In this document: positions 8,423 to 18,610 of the stretch, in pieces
Layout: each line of letters opens with the position of its first letter
How positions within the stretch are numbered: position 1 is the first letter of the stretch
The notes under the pieces: generated by a model
Databases searched by the model: none
Told to the model about the DNA's origin: nothing
What the model saw: only the letters and a program-made list of their open reading frames with translations
NCBI RefSeq assembly: GCF_003851125.1
Contig: NZ_BGOW01000038.1
Location: 1 to 64,000, forward strand
Direction of reading: 5' to 3'
DNA length: 64,000 bases
From: Sulfuriferula multivorans
GTDB lineage: Bacteria > Pseudomonadota > Gammaproteobacteria > Burkholderiales > Sulfuriferulaceae
Made by a program: the position numbers and the translations under genes

Positions 8423-10416
8423 CAATTGTCACAGGCCGGTGCGTTTTCATCGGTTCCACCGCACAAGGGTGCGATCGCCACTCCGGCAATGCTACCCAGC
8501 CGCGCCTTGAGCGACTGTCCCGGCTGACCGAAGCTGCGCGCGTAATAGATAGCATTGGCCATGACTTTCTTGACGTAATCGCGAGTTTCGCTAAAGGGGA
8601 TGCTCTCCGTATAGATTGCACCCTCCAGCGCCTGCTCGCCGCGCCAGCGTCGCGCTCTGCCCGGTCCCGCATTGTAGCCTGCTGTCGCCAGCACAAGTGA
8701 GCCATCCAGGCTTTGCTGTATGGTCTTCAGGTAATACATGCCAAACTGCATGTTGGTATCCAGCCCGTGGATGCTGTCCGCCTGAAAATGGCGGATACCC
8801 AGTTTGTTGGCGATCCAGCGCGCCGTCGCCGGCATCACCTGCATCAGGCCAGCAGCCCCCACTCCGGATTTGGCGCGCGACACAAAGCGGCTTTCCTGGC
8901 GCATCAGGCCGTATACCCAGGCTTCGTCCAGCCCGTATTCCTTGGCATATTTGTGGGCAATGTCGCGATAGGGCGCCAAAAACCGCAGGTCGAAGTCGTG
9001 CAGTTGCTGGGTGCGATCTGCGGTATTAATGGCGCGGTCATACCAGTCGTTCTGCCGCGCCAACTCGGCAGCAGCGAGCAAACGCCGGTCATCAAAGTTG
9101 CGTGTCGCCCAAATCCATTCATTATTGGCTTCGGTGCGCAAATCCAGCTTGTACAAGATAAGCGCCCGGGCAATATCCGGTACGCGCCCCATCGCCGCCA
9201 CTTCATCGCTGCCGACTTTGAAATTAACCGTCTGCGCACCCAGCGCGGCACCCAGATCTTCCTCAGCCAGCAGTCCATAGAAATTGTTTTCACGCGATAG
9301 CGGCGCCAGTAACGCATTGGCCTGATATAGCTTGTTGTGCAATTTATAGGCGCGCGCCAACCAGTAGCGCCATGCCGGTTCGGCACGCGCACTATCGCTC
9401 ATCTGCAGAATGGTCGCTTGCACCACGTCCCAGTTGCCTACACGTAGCGCCTCACGTACTTTCCAGGCCAGCAGTTCATCATTCATGCCGTCAACGCCTG
9501 CCCGGTCAAACCAGCCCAACGCCTCCGGGAGATGCTGGCGAGCGCCGTACAGCCCCAATTGTCCCCAGACATAGTGTTGATCAGGCACAGAAAACTCAGC
9601 ACGGAGTGTTTCCCAGCGTTGCGCTGCATTGCGCGCATCCCTTCGCGCCAGGCGCGTGATCGCATAGATAGCCAGTTCGCGTTCGACACGGCTATCCAGG
9701 TCCAGATTGGGCTTGCCCAGCAGCCGTTCTGGCGCGGTGGTCACCATATCCACCAGACGCGCGTCCGATTGCTGCTGCCCGGGCAAATAGGCAAGTATCG
9801 ACTTCGCCACGCTCGGGTTAGCTGATTCCAACGCCAGGCGGAAGCGCTGCCAGATGTCTTCATGGCTAATCAGATTGTCAGCGATCAATTGTTCGAACAA
9901 TGGCGTGCATGCCTCAGGCAAGTCTTTACCAGTGAACCATAGCGCGACGCCATCCTTCAGCGCCAGCGTCTCTCCCTGCGCGATGCGGCCGCGTATGGCA
10001 TAGCATTGGAGAGTGAGATCAGATTTGACCAGCAGGGGGTATTCCGTCAGAAAAGTGCCCCAGTCCTGATTTTTCCCGAGCAGCCGAAGCCAATCGCCAC
10101 GCAGCTTGTCAGACAGTACGCTGTCGGTATTGCGCGCCATGAAATCGCGTATTTCGTCTGGGCTCGCGTCTTTCAAGCGCGCCGATAATGCCCAGTATTG
10201 AACGTAAGGTAGCAGGATAGAGCCTTTGAGGCGCTCCGCGTACCCAGGCAGCAATTGAATTTTGCCGGTACGGAAGGCCTCGCGCGCAGCCAGTAAATCC
10301 GTTCCGTCATTCGCATATCCAGGCAGCGGCAGCAACCCCAGGCAAATCACGGCAATGGCCATTAATGCGCGAAAATTTGCATTCAGGCGCAGCAGAGACT
10401 GAAAGTTATTCTGCAC
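8422..10416 (-). CDS. slt: Soluble lytic murein transglycosylase (Slt70 type), 664 aa
   Basis: Periplasmic enzyme cleaving the glycan strand of peptidoglycan between MurNAc and GlcNAc to give 1,6-anhydro products. A signal peptide spans roughly 1-36 (ends GYAND). A long superhelical alpha-alpha domain fills about 40-470. The C-terminal SLT domain holds the catalytic Glu508 in GLMRQESRF, then SGVGAAGLMQVMPATA and a TAGYNAGPGR motif. The length is close to the 645 aa of E. coli Slt70. Confidence 0.93.
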   Translation of the reverse strand: MQNNFQSLLRLNANFRALMAIAVICLGLLPLPGYANDGTDLLAAREAFRTGKIQLLPGYAERLKGSILLPYVQYWALSARLKDASPDEIRDFMARNTDSVLSDKLRGDWLRLLGKNQDWGTFLTEYPLLVKSDLTLQCYAIRGRIAQGETLALKDGVALWFTGKDLPEACTPLFEQLIADNLISHEDIWQRFRLALESANPSVAKSILAYLPGQQQSDARLVDMVTTAPERLLGKPNLDLDSRVERELAIYAITRLARRDARNAAQRWETLRAEFSVPDQHYVWGQLGLYGARQHLPEALGWFDRAGVDGMNDELLAWKVREALRVGNWDVVQATILQMSDSARAEPAWRYWLARAYKLHNKLYQANALLAPLSRENNFYGLLAEEDLGAALGAQTVNFKVGSDEVAAMGRVPDIARALILYKLDLRTEANNEWIWATRNFDDRRLLAAAELARQNDWYDRAINTADRTQQLHDFDLRFLAPYRDIAHKYAKEYGLDEAWVYGLMRQESRFVSRAKSGVGAAGLMQVMPATARWIANKLGIRHFQADSIHGLDTNMQFGMYYLKTIQQSLDGSLVLATAGYNAGPGRARRWRGEQALEGAIYTESIPFSETRDYVKKVMANAIYYARSFGQPGQSLKARLGSIAGVAIAPLCGGTDENAPACDN

Positions 10417-10420
10417 AGCC

Positions 10421-11947
10421 TTAACTCAGAAACAAGGTATAAGCCGGATTCTGGCTTTCGTCCCAGTAGCGATAACCCAACTGATCCAGCGATGCCCGGA
10501 AGCTCGCCTGCTCATCCGGCGGCACTTGGATACCCACCAGCACACGACCATAATCAGCCCCATGATTGCGGTAATGGAACAGGCTGATGTTCCACTGCTG
10601 GCCGATACTATTGAGAAAACGCATCAATGCGCCAGGACGCTCCGGAAATTCGAAACGATATACCCGTTCGTGCTCAACCTGCGGCGCGTGACCGCCAACC
10701 AGATGACGCACATGCAGCTTGGCCATCTCGTTATCCGTCAGATCCACGGCGGTAAGGCCGTTCTCCTTGAGCATGGCAACCAGCTGCGTAGCTTCTTCGC
10801 GGCTGGTTACCTGCACACCGGCAAATACATGAGCAGCGCTCAGATCCGAGTAACGGTAATTGAATTCGGTAATATTGCGCGGACCCAGCAGCGTGCAGAA
10901 TGCCTTGAAGCTGCCGGGTGTCTCAGGAATGGTTACCGCCAGCACGGCTTCGCGCTGTTCGCCCAGTTCTGCACGTTCGGAAATATACCGTAGCCGCTCG
11001 AAATTCATGTTGGCGCCGCTGGCAACCGCCACCACGGTTTTGCCGGTGACTGCTTCACGCGCACACCACTGTTTAGCACCGGCGATGCTCAATGCACCCG
11101 AAGGCTCAAGAATTGAACGAGTATCCTCGAATACATCCTTGATCGCTGCGCAGATGGCGTCATTGTCCACACGAATGATTTCATCCACATACTGGCTGGC
11201 CAGGCGAAAAGTTTCTTCCCCCACCTGTTTCACCGCCACACCATCAGCAAATAATCCCACCTGACTCAGCAGTACCCGCTCATGCTGTTCCAGCGAGCGT
11301 GCCATGGCATCAGCGTCTTCCGGCTCCACCCCGATAACTTTTATTTCCGGTTTGAGCGACTTGATATACACGGCCATCCCGGCGATCAACCCGCCACCGC
11401 CTACCGGCACGAACACTGCATCGATGTGGCCGCCGTGCTGGCGCAATATTTCCATGGCAACGGTACCCTGCCCCGCAATCACATCCGGGTCGTCGTAAGC
11501 ATGCACATAAGTGGCGCCGCTCGCCTGGGCCAGCACCTGCGCATGCGCATAAGCTTCATCATAAGAATCACCACACAGGACTACCTCTGCTCCCCTCGCT
11601 TTGACCGCATTTACCTTGATTTGCGGAGTGGGTAGCGGCATGACGATGGTGGCGTGGCAGCCCAGCTTCTGTGCAGCCAGCGCGACACCTTGTGCATGGT
11701 TGCCCGCGGATGCCGTGATCACGCCAGCGGCCAGTGCCTGTTCGGATAAACCGGAAATTTTGTTATAAGCGCCGCGCAACTTGAACGAAAATACAGACTG
11801 CAAATCCTCGCGCTTCAACCATACCTGGTTACCCATGCGCGCCGAAAGATTAGGCGCGCGCTCAAGCGGGGACTCAATGGCAACATCGTAGACACGGGAG
11901 GTGAGAATGCGAACCAGATAATCATTGAAAACGTGTGCGGTTGACAT
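10421..11947 (-). CDS. ilvA: Biosynthetic threonine ammonia-lyase, 508 aa
   Basis: Converts threonine to 2-oxobutanoate, the first step toward isoleucine. The PLP fold has the Schiff-base lysine K56 in SFKLRGAYNK, the SAGNHAQG loop and a glycine-rich phosphate loop (PVGGGGLIAG). Two ACT-like regulatory domains follow after about residue 330, including the ETPGSFKAFC and FPERPGALMRF segments, as in the isoleucine-inhibited enzyme. The frame is open 58 codons further upstream; the ATG giving MSTAHVFNDYLVRIL matches where family members begin. Divergent from rpiA. Confidence 0.95.
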   Translation of the reverse strand: MSTAHVFNDYLVRILTSRVYDVAIESPLERAPNLSARMGNQVWLKREDLQSVFSFKLRGAYNKISGLSEQALAAGVITASAGNHAQGVALAAQKLGCHATIVMPLPTPQIKVNAVKARGAEVVLCGDSYDEAYAHAQVLAQASGATYVHAYDDPDVIAGQGTVAMEILRQHGGHIDAVFVPVGGGGLIAGMAVYIKSLKPEIKVIGVEPEDADAMARSLEQHERVLLSQVGLFADGVAVKQVGEETFRLASQYVDEIIRVDNDAICAAIKDVFEDTRSILEPSGALSIAGAKQWCAREAVTGKTVVAVASGANMNFERLRYISERAELGEQREAVLAVTIPETPGSFKAFCTLLGPRNITEFNYRYSDLSAAHVFAGVQVTSREEATQLVAMLKENGLTAVDLTDNEMAKLHVRHLVGGHAPQVEHERVYRFEFPERPGALMRFLNSIGQQWNISLFHYRNHGADYGRVLVGIQVPPDEQASFRASLDQLGYRYWDESQNPAYTLFLS

Positions 11948-12057
11948 GATGCGACTTTGGACAAGGACAGCATCCAAGATTAGCAGGCTTTGGGGTGTTT
12001 GTGAAAAAAGCGGATTATAGCTATCCTGCGAGTTTTGTTGTAAATGAGGGTTGCATA

Positions 12058-12726
12058 ATGACAATGACGCAGGAACAACTGAAACAGGCTGTTGCACGTG
12101 CCGCAATTGATTATGTTCCACAAGGAATTATCGGCGTGGGCACGGGCTCCACCGCCAATTTCTTTATTGATGAACTGGCCACCATTAAAGGCCGTTTTGA
12201 AGCCGCTGTAGCCAGTTCCGAAGCCACCGCCCAACGCTTGAGAAGCCATGGCATTCAGGTGCTGGATCTGAATAGCGTGGGGGAACTGGAAATTTATGTG
12301 GATGGCGCAGATGAAATTACCCGTCACATGCATATGATCAAGGGCGGCGGCGGAGCACTCACGCGCGAAAAAATCGTTGCTGCGTGCAGCAAGAAATTCA
12401 TCTGCATGGCAGACGAATCCAAATTAGTAGACGTACTGGGCAAGTTTCCTTTGCCGGTCGAAGTGATTCCCATGGCGCAGAGCCATGTGGCCCGCGAGTT
12501 GGCCAAACTGGGTGGTCAACCCAGGCTACGCGCTGGCTTCACCACCGACAACGGCAATGTGATTCTGGATGTTCACAACCTTGTCATTGCGAATCCGGTC
12601 GAGCTGGAAACACAAATCAACCAGATCGTGGGGGTGGTCACCAACGGCCTGTTCTCCCAACGTCCTGCCGATGTGCTGCTATTGGGCACCACCGGCGGCG
12701 TGAAAATCCTTCGGGCGGCAGATTAA
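12058..12726 (+). CDS. rpiA: Ribose-5-phosphate isomerase A, 222 aa
   Basis: Interconverts ribose-5-phosphate and ribulose-5-phosphate in the pentose phosphate pathway. All signature stretches are present: [15 protein letters not shown] and [12 protein letters not shown] (substrate-binding and catalytic loops), and DGNVILD-like [10 protein letters not shown]. The upstream in-frame ATG at 11995 would add 21 poorly conserved residues. The ATG at 12058 has GAGG upstream and gives the family's normal length. Divergent from ilvA, convergent with yacG, whose 3' end overlaps by 4 bp. Confidence 0.94.
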   Translation: MTMTQEQLKQAVARAAIDYVPQGIIGVGTGSTANFFIDELATIKGRFEAAVASSEATAQRLRSHGIQVLDLNSVGELEIYVDGADEITRHMHMIKGGGGALTREKIVAACSKKFICMADESKLVDVLGKFPLPVEVIPMAQSHVARELAKLGGQPRLRAGFTTDNGNVILDVHNLVIANPVELETQINQIVGVVTNGLFSQRPADVLLLGTTGGVKILRAAD

Positions 12727-12926
12727 TCTTTGTTTTCGGGATCAGCATTTTCTGACTCCGGCTTGCCCGCGTCAGGAATGCGATACCCTTCCGCAGCCCA
12801 TTGCCCAAGATCGATCAGACGACAACGCTTCGAGCAAAAGGGGCGAAATTTGTTGGACTCAGTCCATTCCACCAAGGCGCCGCAACTCGGACAGGTTACC
12901 GTAACTGGTTTTTTCACAGGTTGCAA
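12723..12926 (-). CDS. yacG: DNA gyrase inhibitor YacG, 67 aa
   Basis: Small zinc protein that binds GyrB and blocks DNA binding by gyrase. Zinc ligands are C12, C15, C31 and C35 in the pattern CPSC...CSKRC, followed by the family's [16 protein letters not shown]. The acidic tail is typical. It lies directly downstream of zapD, overlapping by 13 bp, in the order known from enterics (coaE-zapD-yacG). Confidence 0.93.
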   Translation of the reverse strand: MQPVKKPVTVTCPSCGALVEWTESNKFRPFCSKRCRLIDLGQWAAEGYRIPDAGKPESENADPENKD

Positions 12927-13666
12927 AAGGTCAGCTCAAACTCGACATCGCTCTCGCACAAACGGGGGCGACCTTTTCCCAGCGACATGAAGCGAATATT
13001 GAGCGCATATTTATTGGCGCTGATTTCGGGAGCACAAGGCAGTTCGCGACGCAGATTGATCCGCAACATTTGTGCGCTCTTACCCGCCAGCATTTGCTGA
13101 AAAGCGCCTCCAAAGGCAATGTGATGTGTGGGTTTTCCGCTCTCGCGTAACAATTTGAGCACAACACTCAAACCGTCATAGATTGGCAGCATCGGGGTAA
13201 GCCATTCGCCGATTTCTTCCTGTCGTCGCATTACAGGCAGATGCAGCCAGTAATGATACGCGGGCAAATCGAACTCGCAGGCTCCTCCGGGGATATTGGT
13301 GCGCTGCTTGATCGCCATCAACCATTCGTTATCGCGCAGATGCTGACCCAACTTGCCTGGAATTGCATGAATATCAGCAATACAGCTGGCAATCTCGTCC
13401 AGCACCTGATTTAGTCGTTGCTCGGAAATTGCCGGATTGCTGCGTAACAGTTCAAGTCCATGACGCTGACGCTCGAGTTCCTGGAGCAGGTCGGATTTAA
13501 GGTCGGCGCGACTGGCGACCTCGAGAATTTCAAATAATGCCAGTAGTGCCGCGTGGTGTTGGCGAGCGTCTTCCTGGATGGCAAAGTAGCGCACCTTGTC
13601 GAACATATCCTCCAGCCGCAGCAGGGTACGCACACGCTCGCTCAGGGGATATTCGTAACAAATCAC
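12914..13666 (-). CDS. zapD: Cell division protein ZapD, 250 aa
   Basis: FtsZ-binding protein that bundles Z-ring protofilaments. The N-terminal [19 protein letters not shown] matches the conserved helical start of the family. The length equals that of E. coli ZapD (247 aa). The start is GTG at 13666; no ATG is available in a sensible position and alignment with the family supports it. Downstream of coaE after a 181-bp gap. Confidence 0.93.
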   Translation of the reverse strand: MICYEYPLSERVRTLLRLEDMFDKVRYFAIQEDARQHHAALLALFEILEVASRADLKSDLLQELERQRHGLELLRSNPAISEQRLNQVLDEIASCIADIHAIPGKLGQHLRDNEWLMAIKQRTNIPGGACEFDLPAYHYWLHLPVMRRQEEIGEWLTPMLPIYDGLSVVLKLLRESGKPTHHIAFGGAFQQMLAGKSAQMLRINLRRELPCAPEISANKYALNIRFMSLGKGRPRLCESDVEFELTFCNL

Positions 13667-13847
13667 CGCTGCATCCGGAGGAAATCAAAAAAAAGGATGG
13701 AAAGACTCACGACCTGCACGCCTCTAATTTAGAAATGAGGGATCAGTACACGCCAACCCGTGTCATTGAAGTATTTAACTGGGCCGATTCTGACTGATAA
13801 AGATTGCGTTGGCAAACATTATTCAAGCGAAGGATGAGAACCTTCGT
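13667..13847. other. coaE-zapD intergenic spacer with one small hairpin
   Basis: The gap breaks the usual tight coaE-zapD-yacG arrangement. It holds a CGAAGG-N7-CCTTCG hairpin at 13828-13846 just beyond the coaE stop, without a T run, so at most a weak terminator. A plus-strand frame ending at 13797 (tail FNWADSD) has no recognisable relatives and I do not call it. Confidence 0.5.
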
Positions 13848-14450
13848 TCAGCTTTTCGCAAGCGCCAAATAGGCCTGATGCAGTGTTTGCACCTGCTCGC
13901 GCAAATCATCCAGGCTGCCATTATTGACGATAATGTCGTCCGCCCTTGCCAGACGCGCCTTGCGTGGCAACTGGTTGGCCATGATAGCCCGCACTTGTTC
14001 CTCGCTCAGTGATGCACGCTGCATGGTACGCATGATTTGCATGCGCTCTTCGCAATCCACCACCAACACACGCTTGACTACTTCCTCGTAGCTACCCGTT
14101 TCCAGCAGCAATGGCGCCACCAGCATTGTATACGGCGCCTCTGATTGTAGCGTGGCCAGCAAGGCACGTGACCGTATCATGGGATGAAGAATAGCTTCAA
14201 GACGCGCTTTAGCCGTACTATCAGTGAAAATCAGTGTGCGCATCGCGGCACGATCGAGAGCGCCGTCGGGCGCAATGAATTCATCGCCGAATGCGAGTCT
14301 GATCGCTTCCATTGCCATGCCCGCAGGGCCAGTCAACGTATGTGAAATCTCATCGGTATCCACCACACCAGCGCCGAGTTCAGCGAATATGCGACTCACG
14401 CTGGTTTTGCCGGACCCGATCCCCCCGGTCAATCCCACACACAAAGCCAT
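13848..14450 (-). CDS. coaE: Dephospho-CoA kinase, 200 aa
   Basis: Last step of coenzyme A synthesis, phosphorylating the ribose 3'-OH of dephospho-CoA. The P-loop GGIGSGKT is at residues 9-16. DTDEISHTLTGP and the lid region with LPRKARLARADDIIVNNG complete the family pattern. The start was chosen at ATG 14450 (MALCVGLTGG); the open frame continues upstream into pilD but those residues are a shadow. Two bp separate it from the pilD stop. Confidence 0.95.
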   Translation of the reverse strand: MALCVGLTGGIGSGKTSVSRIFAELGAGVVDTDEISHTLTGPAGMAMEAIRLAFGDEFIAPDGALDRAAMRTLIFTDSTAKARLEAILHPMIRSRALLATLQSEAPYTMLVAPLLLETGSYEEVVKRVLVVDCEERMQIMRTMQRASLSEEQVRAIMANQLPRKARLARADDIIVNNGSLDDLREQVQTLHQAYLALAKS

Positions 14451-14452
14451 GC

Positions 14453-15325
14453 TCAAAACCCGGCCAGGTAGGCCTGCAAGATGGGCGCGCCCCAAAACAG
14501 AGCAACCAGTCCACCGCCCGCCAGATAAGGCCCAAACGGAATCGGCACGGAACGCCCGCGTCGCGCCAGCACAATCAGCACAATGCCAACCAGAGCGCCA
14601 ATAAAGGAGGACAGCAGGATAACCAAAGGCAGCATCTTCCAACCCAGCCAGGCACCGATGGCGGCAAGCAATTTGAAATCGCCATAACCCATACCCTCTT
14701 TACCGGTGATCAGCTTGAACAGCCAATAAATGCTCCACAGCACCATATAGCCCATGATGGCTCCGACGACCGCTTGATCCAGCGGCACAAATACGCCACC
14801 GAGGTTGAACAGCAGTCCCAGCCACAACAAAGGCAACGTCATGTCATCCGGCAAAAGTTGAGTATCGAAGTCAATAAAGGTCAGCGCGATCAGCATCCAT
14901 ACCAAAAGCAAAGCACCTGCTGCTGCCCAACCAAAACCGAAATGCCAGGCTGTAAATGCAGAAAGCAGGCCGGTAAGCGCTTCCACCAGCGGGTAACGCA
15001 GACTGATATGCGCGCCACAACCAGCGCACTTTCCGCGCAACCAGGCATAGCTCAGCACCGGAATGTTTTCCATAGCCCCTATCAGGTGGCCGCAACTCGT
15101 GCAGGCGGAGCGCGGCACCATCAGATTATATGGAGTCGCTGACGGCGCGTCTTCCCCCCTCAGCGCAGCGCACTGGGCACCCCAGTCGCGTTCCATGATT
15201 TTTGGCAAGCGATGGATGACCACATTCAGAAAGCTGCCGATCAACAAACCAAAACCGCCACAGAGGATGGCAAACAGCTGCGGGTCTGCGCTCAACAACA
15301 CAGAAAAGGACAAGGGCATAGCCAA
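14453..15325 (-). CDS. pilD: Type IV prepilin peptidase/N-methyltransferase PilD, 290 aa
   Basis: Inner-membrane aspartic protease that removes leader peptides from prepilins and methylates the new N-terminus. A zinc site has the cysteines C75, C78, C100 and C103. Catalytic aspartates are D154 (in FIDFDTQLLPD) and D216 in the GYGDFK motif. About eight hydrophobic segments are visible. It lies 27 bp downstream of pilC in a pilB-pilC-pilD order. Confidence 0.93.
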   Translation of the reverse strand: MAMPLSFSVLLSADPQLFAILCGGFGLLIGSFLNVVIHRLPKIMERDWGAQCAALRGEDAPSATPYNLMVPRSACTSCGHLIGAMENIPVLSYAWLRGKCAGCGAHISLRYPLVEALTGLLSAFTAWHFGFGWAAAGALLLVWMLIALTFIDFDTQLLPDDMTLPLLWLGLLFNLGGVFVPLDQAVVGAIMGYMVLWSIYWLFKLITGKEGMGYGDFKLLAAIGAWLGWKMLPLVILLSSFIGALVGIVLIVLARRGRSVPIPFGPYLAGGGLVALFWGAPILQAYLAGF

Positions 15326-15352
15326 CGGCTCCGGAAGTGGTGAAGCCCGCGA

Positions 15353-16582
15353 TTAGCCGACCACGCTGCCCATTTTGAAAATAGGCAAGTACATGGCGAT
15401 CACCATGCCGCCAATCAGCGTACCCAGCACCACCATGATGATCGGTTCCATCAGGCTGGAGAGGGACTCTACCGCATCATCAACTTCACGCTCGAAGAAA
15501 TCCGCCACCTTGCTCAGCATTGAATCGAGCGCACCTGATTCTTCACCAATAGATACCATCTGCTGCACCATGTTGGGAAAAATACCGCTGTTCTGCATGG
15601 CTACGGTCAGGCTGGTACCGGTACTTACTTCGGCGCGGATTTTTTGCGTCGCTTCATAAAACACATGATTGCCTGCCGCACCTGCAACTGACGTTAATGC
15701 ATCCACCAGCGGCACACCCGCCGCAAACATGGTGGACAGGGTGCGCGTCCAGCGAGCAATGGCCGCTTTCTCAATCAACGGACCGAATATGGGTAGTTTG
15801 AGCATGGTTCGATCCATTACTGCCTGCATTTTTTGGGAACGTTTCCATGTGTAGAAGAAGAACCAGAATCCGCCACCTATCACACTGAATATCAACCACC
15901 AGTAGGCCACAAAAAAATCAGATATGCCCATCAAGACCAGCGTAGGGGCCGGCAGATCGGCGCCAAAACTGCTGAACAGCTCTTTAAACGCAGGAACCAC
16001 AAAGAGCATAATCACGGCCGTGATGATGAACGCCACAACCAGCACTGCCGATGGATAAAACAGGGCCGACTTGATCTTGCCCTTGATGGCTATGATTTTT
16101 TCTTTGTAAGTCGCCAACCGGTCCAGCACACTATCCAGAATACCGGCCTGTTCACCCGCATTCACCAGATTGATGTAGAGCTGGTCAAAATACAAAGGGT
16201 GTTTGGCGAATGCCTGGCTCATGCTGCTGCCTGTTTCAATGTTGCTTTTAATGTCGATCAGGAGTTTTTGTACGGATGGATTGGCATGACCGCGCGACAC
16301 AATATCAAATGATTGCAGCAGTGGCACGCCCGATTTCATCATCGTGGCAAGCTGCCGCGTGAACAGCGCCACATCCTTTTCGGTAATTTTTTTGCCCCGC
16401 CCGAAGCCGCTCCGTTTTTTAACCTTGGTAACGGAAATACCTTGGCGACGCAGGGTTGCATTTACTACGGCCTCGCCGCCCGCATTCATTTCACCCTTGA
16501 CCTTTTTGCCCTTTTTGTCCACGCCCTCCCACACGAAGGGAACTTCTTTTTTGAGCGTAACTGTTGTTTTTGCTACTGCCAT
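15353..16582 (-). CDS. pilC: Type IV pilus inner-membrane platform protein PilC, 409 aa
   Basis: Polytopic GspF-family platform that couples the PilB ATPase to pilin insertion. Two repeated GspF domains are visible, each with a LLxGxxLxxAL-like helix pattern (MMKSGVPLLQSFD and MFAAGVPLVDALTS). Hydrophobic segments lie around residues 180-205, 220-250 and 380-405. The ATG giving MAVAKTTVTLKKE has GGAG upstream; the open frame extends 22 codons more but without a ribosome-binding site. Confidence 0.93.
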   Translation of the reverse strand: MAVAKTTVTLKKEVPFVWEGVDKKGKKVKGEMNAGGEAVVNATLRRQGISVTKVKKRSGFGRGKKITEKDVALFTRQLATMMKSGVPLLQSFDIVSRGHANPSVQKLLIDIKSNIETGSSMSQAFAKHPLYFDQLYINLVNAGEQAGILDSVLDRLATYKEKIIAIKGKIKSALFYPSAVLVVAFIITAVIMLFVVPAFKELFSSFGADLPAPTLVLMGISDFFVAYWWLIFSVIGGGFWFFFYTWKRSQKMQAVMDRTMLKLPIFGPLIEKAAIARWTRTLSTMFAAGVPLVDALTSVAGAAGNHVFYEATQKIRAEVSTGTSLTVAMQNSGIFPNMVQQMVSIGEESGALDSMLSKVADFFEREVDDAVESLSSLMEPIIMVVLGTLIGGMVIAMYLPIFKMGSVVG

Positions 16583-16670
16583 ATCGGACTCCGCGTACCA
16601 GCTAGAGATGAATTCGGATTGATATCTGGATATGTCATTAAATTGCACGCGAACAGTTTAAAGCATGAAG

Positions 16671-16722
16671 CCTTATTCATTCATTAATGGATCAAAGACT
16701 CATGTACCATTACTGAATAAGG
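16671..16722. repeat. Two-part inverted repeat between pilB and pilC
   Basis: CCTTATTCA (16671-16679) pairs with TGAATAAGG (16714-16722), and inside it TAATGG (16685-16690) pairs with CCATTA (16707-16712). This gives a long interrupted hairpin. There is no adjacent T run on the minus strand, so it is not a standard terminator. It sits in the 225-bp gap that separates pilB from pilC. Confidence 0.5.
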
Positions 16723-16807
16723 TTTCGCTTCAAATGAAGACGCGCCAAATATTATGGAATATCCGGGTTTAGTCTTTAACGACAGGTTATAGACTAACTT
16801 TATTTAT

Positions 16808-18523
16808 CTATTCATTGGTGACTGCTTCAACTTCTTCCAGTGAAGTCATACCGGCCTTGACTTTGAGCAGCCCGGCCTGACGCAAATCGCGGACTCCCTC
16901 ACGCCGCGCCTGATCGGCGATATCGATAGCATTACCGTTTTTCATGATGATACGGGTCATCTCGTCAGTAATCGGCATGACCTGATAGATACCTACCCGG
17001 CCTTTGTAACCGGTATTTTTGCATAGCTCGCAACCCACCGCATGATACGGCTGCCAGCTACCGTCCAGGTCTTCCTCTTTGAAACCGGCGCGTAGCAACG
17101 CTTCCTTGGGAATGGTCGCTGGCTGTTTGCAACTGCAAAGTCGCCGCGCCAGGCGCTGGGCGGTAATCAGGATCACACTGGAAGCGATGTTGAACGGCGC
17201 CACACCCATGTTCATCAGTCGAGTGAGCGTGGTGGGCGCATCATTGGTATGCAAAGTCGACAACACCATATGCCCGGTTTGCGCGGCCTTGATGGAAATA
17301 TCCGCGGTCTCCAGATCGCGAATCTCGCCCACCATGATGACGTCCGGATCCTGGCGCAGGAAGGCACGCAGTGCCACAGAAAAGGTCAGTCCTGCCTTGT
17401 CGTTGACGTTAACCTGATTGATCCCAGGCAAATTTATTTCGGCCGGATCCTCAGCCGTGGAGATATTAACCCCAGGCTTGTTGAGTATATTCAGGCATGT
17501 ATACAACGACACGGTTTTACCGCTACCAGTGGGGCCGGTGACCAGCACCATGCCATAGGGACGCTGTACGGCGTTAAGCAATAATTCTTTTTGATCCGGG
17601 TCATAGCCCAGCGCATCAATACCGAGCTGCGCACTGGCCGGGTCAAGAATACGCATCACGATTTTTTCGCCATACAGCGTGGGCAGGGAACTCACCCGAA
17701 AATCAATGGCGCGATTCTTGGAGAGCACCAGCTTCATGCGCCCGTCCTGTGGTACGCGCTTTTCGGCAATATCCAGCTTGGAGATCACCTTGATGCGCGA
17801 GGAGATTTTTTCCTTGATGGCAATTGGCGGTTGGGCAACTTCATAAAGCTGTCCATCGAGGCGGTAGCGGATACGATAAAATTTCTCGAACGGCTCAAAG
17901 TGGATATCAGATACACCGGTATTGATCGCATCCAGCAGGATTTTTTGCAGGTAACGGACGATAGGCGCATCGTCGATATCCATACTGGCCGCATCATCCA
18001 CTTTGGCCAGCGCTTCATCGTCGGTAAACTCCAGATCGATATCTTCGCTATCGAGATTATCCAGTACGCTGGCGTTTCCCTCGCTGAGCTGTTCGATAAG
18101 CTTGCCGAGTTTGTCATCCTCCACCACTACAATATCTACACCGAGATTAGTCTGGAACTTGACCTCATCTATAGCCTGGAGATTGGTAGGATCGGACACC
18201 GCAACCGAGAGACGGTTACCTCGTTGATAAAGAGCGAGTACCCTGCGTTTTTGCGCCAGCTTGGGATCCAGCAAGCTTTTCGGTAATAATTCAGGATCAA
18301 GCGCCAATAGATCAAAATACGGGAAACCGAATTGTGCTGCCGCAAATTCTGCAATTTGCACTGGTTTGATTTTTTTGACGCTAATTACCTGGGAAACGAA
18401 ACCTTCTCCCGAACTCGTCGCCTGCTTGGCCAATGCCTCTGCCTCAGACTCAGAGAGCCATTTTTCTTGGACTAGCGCACGCGCCAAACCAGTCAAACCG
18501 GAATTTGCTATGGTAGCTGCCAT
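16808..18523 (-). CDS. pilB: Type IV pilus extension ATPase PilB, 571 aa
   Basis: Hexameric motor powering pilus assembly. An N-terminal MshE-type region (1-150) may bind nucleotides or c-di-GMP. It is followed by the ATPase core with Walker A GPTGSGKT at 330-337, an Asp box (TAEDPAEINLPG), Walker B (DPDVIMVGEIRD) and the His box (TGHMVLSTLHTND). A zinc tetracysteine (CSC...CELC) follows near 460-505. The length is normal. The downstream gap before pilC contains an unusual inverted repeat. Confidence 0.95.
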   Translation of the reverse strand: MAATIANSGLTGLARALVQEKWLSESEAEALAKQATSSGEGFVSQVISVKKIKPVQIAEFAAAQFGFPYFDLLALDPELLPKSLLDPKLAQKRRVLALYQRGNRLSVAVSDPTNLQAIDEVKFQTNLGVDIVVVEDDKLGKLIEQLSEGNASVLDNLDSEDIDLEFTDDEALAKVDDAASMDIDDAPIVRYLQKILLDAINTGVSDIHFEPFEKFYRIRYRLDGQLYEVAQPPIAIKEKISSRIKVISKLDIAEKRVPQDGRMKLVLSKNRAIDFRVSSLPTLYGEKIVMRILDPASAQLGIDALGYDPDQKELLLNAVQRPYGMVLVTGPTGSGKTVSLYTCLNILNKPGVNISTAEDPAEINLPGINQVNVNDKAGLTFSVALRAFLRQDPDVIMVGEIRDLETADISIKAAQTGHMVLSTLHTNDAPTTLTRLMNMGVAPFNIASSVILITAQRLARRLCSCKQPATIPKEALLRAGFKEEDLDGSWQPYHAVGCELCKNTGYKGRVGIYQVMPITDEMTRIIMKNGNAIDIADQARREGVRDLRQAGLLKVKAGMTSLEEVEAVTNE

Positions 18524-18610
18524 ACTTTAAATATCTCGATAAAGGACAAAATAAGTTAATGCAGTTTGCCAAATAGTGCGCTGCCAACCCTGATTTGTAA
18601 AGATTATCGA

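Noticed and set aside
13537-13797. 86-codon frame ending in the zapD-coaE spacer
   Set aside because: Its first half is antisense to zapD and the remainder shows no known motif; possibly a gene remnant but unsupported.
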